From Streptomyces chartreusis NRRL 3882 (GTDB taxonomy: Bacteria > Actinomycetota > Actinomycetes > Streptomycetales > Streptomycetaceae), in the NCBI RefSeq assembly GCF_900236475.1, contig NZ_LT963352.1:682001-746000 (forward strand): a stretch of 64,000 nucleotides of DNA, written 5' to 3'. Position 1 is the first letter of the stretch, and each line of letters opens with the position of its first letter. The notes under the pieces are model-generated. The model worked only from the letters and a program-made list of their open reading frames with translations, searched no databases and was not told where the DNA came from. Shown here piece by piece: positions 57,494 to 64,000 of the stretch. Both the position numbers and the translations under genes were made by a program.

Positions 57494-58816
57494 GTGCCTG
57501 CTCGACGTGTCGCCGTGATCGGAACCGGCTACGTCGGACTGACAACCGGCGCCTGTCTGGCCTCCCTTGGGCACTCCGTGGTGTGCGCGGACGCCGACCC
57601 GCACAAGGTCGAGCGACTGCGCGAGGCCCGCGTGGACATTCTGGAGCCCGGTCTGCCCGGGACCGTCCGGGACGCCCTGGACGCCGCCCGGCTCGACTTC
57701 ACCGGCGACACCGCGGCCGCCGTGGCCGAGGCCGAGGTCGTGTTCCTGTGCCTGCCCACGCCCATGGGGGCGGGCGGCGCCGCGGATCTCGCCGCCGTGG
57801 AGGCCGTGGCCGCGCAGATCCGCGACGTGCTGCCGACCGGCTGTGTCGTCGTCAACAAGTCGACCGTGCCGGTCGGAACGAGCGAGCGAGTCGCCGCGCT
57901 GCTCGGCCGGGACGACGTGGCTGTGGTGAGCAACCCGGAGTTCCTGCGCGAGGGCCGCGCCGTCCAGGACTTCCTGCACCCCGACCGGATCGTGATCGGC
58001 GCCGCGGACCGGGACGCCGCCCGGCGCGTGGCCGATCTGTACGCCGGACTGGACGCGCCGCTGGTGCTCACCGACCCCGCCAGCGCCGAACTGACCAAGT
58101 ACGCGGCGAACTTCTTCCTCGCGATGAAGCTGTCCTTCGCCAACAACCTCGCCACCGTCTGCGAACGCTTCGGCGCCGACATCAACGATGTCACCGAGGG
58201 CATCGGCCGGGACCCGCGCATCGGCTCCGCGTTCCTGCGGCCCGGGCCCGGCTGGGGCGGTTCCTGTCTGCCCAAGGACACCCACGCCCTGCTGACCGTG
58301 TGCGAGCTGGCCGGGGTCGACTTCCCCCTGCTGCGCGCCACCATCGAGACCAACGTCACCCACCAGCAGCAGCTCGTCGAACGGGTCGCCGCCGCGTGCG
58401 GACGCGGCGGCGACGGCTCGCTGCGCGGTGTACGACTGGCCCTGTACGGCCTGACCTTCAAGGCCGGCACCTCGGATCTGCGCGACTCCCCCGCACTTTC
58501 CGTCGCCCGGCTGCTGCGCGAGCGCGGCGCCGAACTCACGGCGTACGACCCGGCGTTGCGCGAGGAGCGGCCCGACCTGAGCGATCTGGTCGAGCTCGTC
58601 GACGACCCGGTGCGGGCGGCGGAGGGGGCAGCGGCCTGTCTCGTCCTCACCGAGTGGCCGGAGCTGCGCGACCTCGACTGGGCGGCGATCGCGGCGCGCA
58701 TGTCCGGCCGGGAGGTCCACGACTTCCGCAACCTGCTGGACGCAGACCGGCTCGCGCGGGCCGGGCTGCGTCGGCAGGGCATCGGGCGCGCGGAGGCACC
58801 GACGCGGGTGGCGTGA
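57494..58816 (+). CDS. UDP-glucose 6-dehydrogenase
   Basis: A 440-residue protein from a GTG at 57494 with AAGGTGA upstream. RVAVIGTGYVGLTTGACLASLGHSV (NAD site), FLCLPTPMG, NKSTVPVGTSERV, SNPEFLREGRAVQDFLHPDRIVIG, AELTKYAANFFLAMKLSFANN, and the catalytic cysteine C258 in GPGWGGSCLPKDTHAL, then LTFKAGTSDLRDSPALSV. It oxidises UDP-glucose to UDP-glucuronate with 2 NAD. As first gene of an operon with a UGT-like transferase, it may supply UDP-glucuronate for conjugation rather than for a capsule, as no polysaccharide genes are near. Confidence 0.95.
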   Translation: MPARRVAVIGTGYVGLTTGACLASLGHSVVCADADPHKVERLREARVDILEPGLPGTVRDALDAARLDFTGDTAAAVAEAEVVFLCLPTPMGAGGAADLAAVEAVAAQIRDVLPTGCVVVNKSTVPVGTSERVAALLGRDDVAVVSNPEFLREGRAVQDFLHPDRIVIGAADRDAARRVADLYAGLDAPLVLTDPASAELTKYAANFFLAMKLSFANNLATVCERFGADINDVTEGIGRDPRIGSAFLRPGPGWGGSCLPKDTHALLTVCELAGVDFPLLRATIETNVTHQQQLVERVAAACGRGGDGSLRGVRLALYGLTFKAGTSDLRDSPALSVARLLRERGAELTAYDPALREERPDLSDLVELVDDPVRAAEGAAACLVLTEWPELRDLDWAAIAARMSGREVHDFRNLLDADRLARAGLRRQGIGRAEAPTRVA

Positions 58817-58932
58817 CATCTCCTCCCCGCCTCGGAAACGGGTTCAGAGCAGTCCGCCGGGCCGAAGGCCGCCGGAATGGGCGAATCCCAGAAGAAGAGT
58901 CCGAGAAGAATCCAGAGAGAAAGGCTCACCCC

Positions 58933-60141
58933 ATGCGGGTTCTGTGCACCACGCTCGGCAGTCCCTCCCACGGCCGCGCTCAGCTTCCCCTGCTGCGCGC
59001 CCTCGCCAAGGCCGGGCACCAGGTGCTGGTGGTCACCACCGAGGCCCTCGTCCCCGTCTTCCGTGACGACGACGTGCAGGTGAACGCCGTTCTACCGGAG
59101 TTCGATCCGCTCGCCGCGATGGGCCCGTACCTCGCCGAGCTCGACGAAACCCCCGACCTGACGGAACCGACGGACGCGCTGGCCCGGCTGCTGATGCGCA
59201 ACGTGGCCGGGCCGGGAATCAAACCGCACCTGGACATCCTGCTCCCCCTCGCCCGGGACTTCCGGCCCGATGTGATCCTGCGGGACGGTATGGACATGGC
59301 CGCGGTGCTCACCGCCGAACTGCTCGGCGTACCGCAGTTGCCGACGCCTTCCGGGTTCAGCAACGTCCTGGACCCCGCCGAGGTGCTGCCGCAGCTGAAC
59401 CAGCGGCGCGAGGAGCTGGAACTGCCCGTGCGGGACGACCCGCTGTCCCTCGTGCCGCACGGGCGTGTCGACTACGTGCCGTCCGCCTTCTCGTTCGCCC
59501 GGCACCTGCCCAGGACCTGGGCGTACCGGCAGACGGTGGACGTCGAGCGCGGCGTGGTGCTGCCGGAGTGGGCCGCCGGACTGCCCACGGACCGGCCGCT
59601 GGTGTACGCCGCGATCGGTACCGCCCTGCCGAAGATGCGTGCGCGGATGGAGGACCGCGAAACGACTCTGCCCGTGAAGCTGCCGGACGCCGCCGAGAGC
59701 CTGCACGCGATCGTGAGGGCGGCGGCCGAGCTGGACGACTGCACGGTGGTCGTGTCGACGTCCGGGCTGGCGGTGGACACCGAGGGGCTGCCCGGGCACG
59801 TCCACGTCGCCGAGCGGGTGCCGCAGCCGCTGCTGCTGGAGTCGGTCGACCTGTTCATCACCCACGGCGGCTTCAACAGCATCCGCGAGGCCATGCGCAC
59901 GGGCACGCCGCTGGCGGTCCTGCCGCACTTCGGGGACCAGCCCGCCAACGCGGAGCGCGTGGAGGAGCTGGGCCTGGGCCGTCACATAGCGGACCGCAGC
60001 GCGGCCGGCATCGCCGACGTGTGCCGCAAGCTCCTCGCCGATCCCGAGCCCCGGGCGCGGGCCCGGTCGGCCCAGCTCGCGATGCTGACGCTGCCGGATG
60101 TCGAGCAGGCGGTCGACGACCTGGCCGGCCTCGCCGGCTAG
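58933..60141 (+). CDS. UGT-like (GT1) glycosyltransferase
   Basis: A 402-residue GT-B-fold protein, MRVLCTTLGSPSHGRAQLPLLRALAKAGHQVLVVTTE at the start and the nucleotide-sugar site LLESVDLFITHGGFNSIREAMRTGTPLAVLPHFGDQPANAERVEELGLG near residues 310-360. This is the small-molecule glycosyltransferase class that includes macrolide-inactivating enzymes and antibiotic tailoring enzymes. No polyketide or other assembly-line genes are near, so detoxification or self-protection fits better than biosynthesis. The donor is probably UDP-glucose or, by context, UDP-glucuronate; acceptor unknown. Confidence 0.88.
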   Translation: MRVLCTTLGSPSHGRAQLPLLRALAKAGHQVLVVTTEALVPVFRDDDVQVNAVLPEFDPLAAMGPYLAELDETPDLTEPTDALARLLMRNVAGPGIKPHLDILLPLARDFRPDVILRDGMDMAAVLTAELLGVPQLPTPSGFSNVLDPAEVLPQLNQRREELELPVRDDPLSLVPHGRVDYVPSAFSFARHLPRTWAYRQTVDVERGVVLPEWAAGLPTDRPLVYAAIGTALPKMRARMEDRETTLPVKLPDAAESLHAIVRAAAELDDCTVVVSTSGLAVDTEGLPGHVHVAERVPQPLLLESVDLFITHGGFNSIREAMRTGTPLAVLPHFGDQPANAERVEELGLGRHIADRSAAGIADVCRKLLADPEPRARARSAQLAMLTLPDVEQAVDDLAGLAG

Positions 60142-60172
60142 CCGCCCCGGCCGGCCGACCCCGGCCCGGCGC

Positions 60173-60200
60173 GGGCCGCCCCGGAACCCCGGGGCGGCCC
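60173..60200 (+). terminator. Strong hairpin between the glycosyltransferase and exporter genes
   Basis: GGGCCGCCCCGG (60173-60184), a 4-nt loop AACC, and CCGGGGCGGCCC (60189-60200): a perfect 12-bp GC stem, 32 bp after the glycosyltransferase stop and 41 bp before the MFS start. It may end transcription or reduce read-through into the exporter gene. Confidence 0.7.
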
Positions 60201-60241
60201 GTGCCCGAGCGCCGTACCCGCCCCCACCCCGAGGACGACAC

Positions 60242-61858
60242 GTGACCTTCTCCGACACCCAAGAACAGGGCGCGGCCGGGGACCTGCCCCCGCGGCTCAG
60301 TCACCGGCAGATCACCACCGTCATGTCCGGGCTGGTGCTCGGCATGTTCCTGGGGGCGCTGGACCAGACGGTGGTCTCGTCGGCGCTGCGGACCATCGCC
60401 GACGACCTGCACGGGCTGACCGCCCAGGCATGGGTGACCACCGCGTACCTCATCACCGCCACCATCGCTACGCCGCTCTACGGCAAGCTCTCCGACATCC
60501 ACGGCCGCAGGCCCGTCTACCTCGCCGCGATCGCCCTGTTCACCGTCGGCTCGCTGCTGTGCGGATGCGCCACGTCGATCTACGAACTCGCGGCGTTCCG
60601 CGCCGTACAGGGTCTCGGCGGCGGCGGGCTGATGTCGCTGGCGATGACGATCGTCGCCGACATCACCAGCCCGCGCGAAAGGGGTCGCTACCAGGGCTAC
60701 TTCATGGCCGTGTTCGGCGGCGCCAGCATCGTCGGGCCGCTGGTGGGCGGCGCGTTCGCGGACCGGGCCGACCTGCTCGGGACAGCCGGCTGGCGCTGGA
60801 TCTTCCTGATCAACGTGCCGCTCGCCGCCGCGGCCGCGGTGGCGATCGTGCGCGTGCTGCGCTTCCCGCACCGGCGGGTGCGGCACCGGCTGGACTACGC
60901 GGGGGCGCTCGCCCTGGCCGTGGGACTGGTGCCGCTGCTGACGGTCGCCGAGCAGGGCCGCACCTGGGGCTGGGACTCGCCCCGGGCCCTGTCGATGTAC
61001 GCGATCGGCGTGGCGGGGCTGGCGGTGTTCGTCGTGGTGGAGCGGCGGTCGGGCGACGCCGCGCTGCTGCCTCCGCGCCTGTTCCGCATCCGGACCTTCC
61101 GGCTGGGCGTCGGGCTGCACTTCGTCGTCGGCATCGGCATGTTCGGCGCGATGACGACGCTGCCGCTCTATCTCCAGCTCGTGCGCGGCATGAGCCCCAT
61201 CGAGGCGGGCCTGGCCACCCTGCCCACGGTCGCCGCGAACCTCGCGGTGACTCTGCTGACGGGCCGGATGATCGCCCGGACCGGCCGGTTCAAGGTCCAT
61301 CTCGTCGCCGGTGTCGGCTCGTTCACCGCCGCGATGCTCGTGTTCGCCACGCTGCGCGTGGACAGCCCGCTGTGGCACCCGGCGCTCGGCATGGTCCTGA
61401 TGGGCGCGGGGCTCGGCGCGTCGATGCAGACGCTGACCACGCTCGCGCAGAGCGAGGTGCCCCGTACGGACATGGGCGCGGCGACGGCGTCCGTCAACTT
61501 CTTCCGCTCCAACGGCGGCACGGTCGGCACCGCGGCGTTCCTGTCGATCCTGTTCACCACGGCGGCCGGCAGCATCGCCGGGCGGCTGGCCGAGGCCCGC
61601 CGCGACCCGGCCTACCGCCATCTCCTGGCCCAGCCCGACAACGCGCACGCCCTGACGGGCGTCCTACGGCCCGGTGGCGGCGTCAACCTGGAGGACTCCG
61701 CCTTCCTGCGCACCCTCGACCCGAGCGCGGCACTGCCGTTCCTGGAGGGCTACGTCACCTCGATGCGCCTCGTCTTCCTCACCGGCGCCGCGGTGTCCCT
61801 GGCCGCCTTCGCGCTGGCGGCCTGGCGGGTCCCCGACCTCACGCTCTCCGACGAGTAG
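60242..61858 (+). CDS. MFS drug-resistance transporter, DHA2 (14-TM) family
   Basis: A 538-residue membrane protein read from a GTG at 60242 (GAGGACG upstream). QITTVMSGLVLGMFLGALDQTVVSSALRTIADDL is the characteristic DHA2 start, TPLYGKLSDIHGRRPVYLAAIALF is MFS motif A, and RAVQGLGGGGLMSLAMTIVADITSPRERGRYQGYF matches the family. About 14 membrane segments can be counted. Such proteins expel drugs with proton antiport. Downstream of the glycosyltransferase, it could export the conjugate or the parent compound. Confidence 0.92.
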   Translation: MTFSDTQEQGAAGDLPPRLSHRQITTVMSGLVLGMFLGALDQTVVSSALRTIADDLHGLTAQAWVTTAYLITATIATPLYGKLSDIHGRRPVYLAAIALFTVGSLLCGCATSIYELAAFRAVQGLGGGGLMSLAMTIVADITSPRERGRYQGYFMAVFGGASIVGPLVGGAFADRADLLGTAGWRWIFLINVPLAAAAAVAIVRVLRFPHRRVRHRLDYAGALALAVGLVPLLTVAEQGRTWGWDSPRALSMYAIGVAGLAVFVVVERRSGDAALLPPRLFRIRTFRLGVGLHFVVGIGMFGAMTTLPLYLQLVRGMSPIEAGLATLPTVAANLAVTLLTGRMIARTGRFKVHLVAGVGSFTAAMLVFATLRVDSPLWHPALGMVLMGAGLGASMQTLTTLAQSEVPRTDMGAATASVNFFRSNGGTVGTAAFLSILFTTAAGSIAGRLAEARRDPAYRHLLAQPDNAHALTGVLRPGGGVNLEDSAFLRTLDPSAALPFLEGYVTSMRLVFLTGAAVSLAAFALAAWRVPDLTLSDE

Positions 61859-62044
61859 CGTCCGGTCGACGTCCGGCCCCGGCCCCCTCGCGGGTAGGCG
61901 TCTCGTCATACTTCCGGGGGACGGGCCGGCCCCCGGTCGCACTTTCGGCCGTCCCGGAAACGGGCATGCGGAGGGACGCCCTGCGGATCATCGGCGCGGA
62001 GGATGGTGGGGCCCTCGAAGCACAGTGCCCGACAGGAGCCCCCC

Positions 62045-62815
62045 GTGATCACCACACCCACCGCTCGCCGCGCCACCGCGGTGGCCGCACGCGCCGCGGA
62101 GCTGTCCAAGGTGTACGGACAGGGCGAGACCCGGGTGGTCGCCCTGGACCACGTCACCGTGAACTTCCACCAGGGCGAGTACACCGCGATCATGGGGCCG
62201 TCGGGCTCGGGCAAGTCGACGCTGATGCACTGCGTGGCCGGGCTCGACACCTTCACCGGCGGCTCGGTCCGCATCGGTGACACCGAGCTGGGCTCGCTCA
62301 AGGACAAGCAGCTCACGCGGCTGCGGCGGGACAAGATCGGCTTCGTCTTCCAGGCGTTCAACCTGCTGCCGACGCTGACGGCCCTGGAGAACATCACCCT
62401 GCCCATGGACATCGCGGGGCGCAAGCCCGACGAGGAGTGGGTGCGCAGGGTCATCGACAGGGTGGGCCTGTCCGATCGGCTGGGTCACCGGCCCGCGCAG
62501 CTCTCCGGCGGTCAGCAGCAGCGGGTCGCCGTGGCCCGCGCGCTGGCCTCCCGGCCCGAGATCGTCTTCGGTGACGAGCCGACCGGAAACCTGGACTCGC
62601 GCTCGGGCGCCGAGGTGCTGGGCTTCCTGCGCAGCTCCGTACGGGAGTTGGGGCAGACCGTGGTGATGGTGACGCACGACCCGGTGGCGGCCTCCTACGC
62701 GGACCGGGTGATCTTCCTCGTGGACGGCCGGATCGTCGACGAGATGATCCGGCCCACGGCGGACCGCGTACTCGACCGCATGAAGGAGTTCGACGGCAGG
62801 GGCCGCACCATCTGA
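62045..62815 (+). CDS. ABC transporter ATP-binding protein, MacB/LolD type, without a permease
   Basis: A 256-residue ATPase read from a GTG at 62045 (AGGAG upstream). AAELSKVYGQGETRVVALDHVTVNFHQGEYTAIMGPSGSGKSTLMHC (Walker A), VFQAFNLLPTLTALENI (Q-loop), LSGGQQQRVAVARALASRPEIVFGDEPTGNLDS (signature and Walker B) and VMVTHDPVAASYADR. This subtype normally partners with an FtsX-like permease encoded next door; the next gene is a phosphatase, so the permease is missing or elsewhere. Confidence 0.93.
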   Translation: MITTPTARRATAVAARAAELSKVYGQGETRVVALDHVTVNFHQGEYTAIMGPSGSGKSTLMHCVAGLDTFTGGSVRIGDTELGSLKDKQLTRLRRDKIGFVFQAFNLLPTLTALENITLPMDIAGRKPDEEWVRRVIDRVGLSDRLGHRPAQLSGGQQQRVAVARALASRPEIVFGDEPTGNLDSRSGAEVLGFLRSSVRELGQTVVMVTHDPVAASYADRVIFLVDGRIVDEMIRPTADRVLDRMKEFDGRGRTI

Positions 62816-62898
62816 GCCTGCCGGGGCGCGGCGGGGCGCCTCCACGCGGGCGGCCTGCATAACGTACGGGAGAGATCACGACCTGCCCGGGAGCTCCC

Positions 62899-64000
62899 AT
62901 GATCCGTCCCCGCCGAAGAAGGCCGTCGGACGCCCTCGAGGCGATCGAGCCGCCGGGCAACCTCGAACTGGCCGTCGGCGTGGTCTCGGTGACGGCCCTG
63001 GTGGAAATTCTCGGCACCCTGTCCGGGTCCGCGGTGTGGCTCCTCGGTCTCCTGGTCTTCCTTCCGGGTACGGCGTCGGCGCTGTGCACCGTTCAGCAGA
63101 CGAGGTTCGTCGCCACATGGACCACGGTCATCGTCACCCTCACCGTGCTGCTGCGCGGCAGCGAAGTGGGGAGGTGGCTCGACCGGGCCCTGCTGGTCCT
63201 GCTCACCCTCGCCCTGGGAGTGACCTCCGTCTACGCCTGCCACCGCCGCATCAGGCGCGAGCACGAGATGCTCCGCCTGCGCTCCACCGCCGCCGCCATG
63301 CAGCGGCACATCCTGCACCCCCTGCCCCTGGTCACCGACGACGTCCTGGTCAACGGCGTGTACGAACCCGTGCAGGAGGACCGGCTCGTCGGCGGTGACA
63401 TCTACGAGGTCATCGCCTCGCCCTGGGGGACCCGGGTGCTGATCGGTGACGTGCAGGGCAAGGGACTCGCCGCTGTGGGGGCCGCGTTCGCCGTCATCGG
63501 CGCCTTCCGCGAGGCGGCCCACCGGGAACCCACGCTCACCGCGCTCGTCGACGCCCTGGACGCCTCGGTCGTCCGACACAACTCGTACGCCGAACAGAAC
63601 GGCGACGACGAGCGGTTCGTCACCGCGCTCGTCCTGTCCGTCGACGCCCATACCGAGGCGCAGGTCGTCAACTGCGGGCACATCCCGCCCCGGCTGATGC
63701 ACGACGGCGTCGTCGCCGCACCGCCGCTGGAGTCCGGCGTGCCGCTCGGTCTCGCCGAGCTGGCCCTGGAACCCACGACCGTGGGCTGGTTCGACTTCCC
63801 GGCCGGTTCCACACTGCTGCTGACCACCGACGGCCTCACCGAGACCCGTGCCACGGACGGCACGTTCTATCCGGTCGACGAACGGCTGACGGAACACCTC
63901 GCCCTCTCCCCCACCGAACTGCCCCGCGCCCTGTACGAGGACGCCCGCGCCTTCGCCGGCGACGGTGACCAGCACGACGACGTCGCCGTCCTGACCGTCC
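62899..64000 (+). CDS. Membrane-anchored SpoIIE/PP2C-type serine phosphatase, partial
   Basis: The frame opens at ATG 62899 and runs off the right edge after about 367 residues. Two or more hydrophobic segments (LAVGVVSVTALVEILGTLSGSAVWLLGLLVFLPG, ATWTTVIVTLTVLLRG, ALLVLLTLALGVTSVYA) precede a SpoIIE domain with RLVGGDIYEVIASPWGTRVLIGDVQGKGLAAVG, VNCGHIPPRLMHDG, LLLTTDGLTETRATDG and QHDDVAVLTV. It has the same architecture as the protein at 25960-27183, so the two are probable paralogues. The last few residues are missing. Confidence 0.88.
   Translation, partial: MIRPRRRRPSDALEAIEPPGNLELAVGVVSVTALVEILGTLSGSAVWLLGLLVFLPGTASALCTVQQTRFVATWTTVIVTLTVLLRGSEVGRWLDRALLVLLTLALGVTSVYACHRRIRREHEMLRLRSTAAAMQRHILHPLPLVTDDVLVNGVYEPVQEDRLVGGDIYEVIASPWGTRVLIGDVQGKGLAAVGAAFAVIGAFREAAHREPTLTALVDALDASVVRHNSYAEQNGDDERFVTALVLSVDAHTEAQVVNCGHIPPRLMHDGVVAAPPLESGVPLGLAELALEPTTVGWFDFPAGSTLLLTTDGLTETRATDGTFYPVDERLTEHLALSPTELPRALYEDARAFAGDGDQHDDVAVLTV

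Noticed and set aside
57355..58932. Upstream extension of the glycosyltransferase frame through the UDP-glucose dehydrogenase gene
   Set aside because: The extension is out-of-frame reading of the dehydrogenase; the transferase fold starts at MRVLCTTLG with a ribosome site before it.
60242..61858. Assigning a specific antibiotic to the MFS exporter and glycosyltransferase
   Set aside because: No biosynthetic genes or diagnostic residues identify a substrate.
1..64000. CRISPR arrays, tRNA/rRNA genes, insertion sequences, integrase or att sites
   Set aside because: No spaced direct repeats, no cloverleaf-like segments, no transposase or integrase motifs were found by reading.

Overview
The window is chromosomal DNA of a high-GC actinomycete, almost certainly Streptomyces or a close relative. 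Codon third positions are nearly all G or C. GTG and TTG starts are common, and ATGA/GTGA stop-start overlaps couple many gene pairs. The gene families (PucR, ECF41 sigma factor, SpoIIE-type phosphatases, GH35/GH78 glycosidases, actinobacterial group 1h hydrogenase) fit that group. I saw no rRNA, tRNA, CRISPR array, transposase or phage gene. All assignments come from reading the sequence; no database search was run.

Layout. (1) 1-1239: a sugar/aminoglycoside-type phosphotransferase cut by the window edge and a maltokinase N-cap-like protein. (2) 1407-8120: a galactoside locus with an 18-bp perfect palindrome, an MFS permease, two GH35 beta-galactosidases and a LacI regulator. (3) 8140-10192: a P1B-4 metal-export ATPase with a nested palindromic operator. 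(4) 10251-12314: a secreted M19-like hydrolase with a discoidin domain. (5) 12577-20003: a GABA-type operon (gabT, a D-2-hydroxyacid dehydrogenase-like flavo-FeS protein, gabD) divergent from a PucR regulator. (6) 20234-25952: phenylacetate catabolism, paaABCDE divergent from paaI-paaK, with a matching operator at each promoter. (7) 25960-29174: a SpoIIE phosphatase, an IclR regulator and a frameshifted LacI gene.

(8) 29385-43825 is the centrepiece, a complete O2-tolerant uptake [NiFe]-hydrogenase island. Rightward hoxX-hupD-hypB-hypF-hypC-hypD-hypE meets leftward orf514-hhyS-hhyL-nifU-DUF5947-two small proteins-hypA at a perfect 16-bp-stem terminator. HoxX (aerobic CO-ligand supply) and the C-x-x-D variant of the small-subunit proximal cluster motif both fit a group 1h high-affinity H2-scavenging enzyme. 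Several co-directional accessory genes have no known function.

(9) 44024-48954: a DUF6069 membrane protein, malic enzyme, and an ECF41 sigma factor facing an NAD(P)-binding oxidoreductase whose promoter carries an ECF41-like signature, followed by an SDR. (10) 49114-51898: a galactonate pathway operon (dgoD, aldolase, sugar-acid kinase) with an unusually AT-rich promoter; it could process galactose released by the glycosidases in region 2. (11) 52128-56158: a Tat-exported GH78 rhamnosidase, then about 900 bp of decayed DNA with a LacI regulator remnant flanked by two copies of one palindromic operator. (12) 56232-61858: a TetR regulator with two 16-bp operators, facing UDP-glucose dehydrogenase, a UGT-like glycosyltransferase and a drug-type MFS exporter; together they look like a regulated conjugation-and-export module. 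(13) 62045-64000: an orphan ABC ATPase and a second membrane SpoIIE phosphatase cut by the window end.
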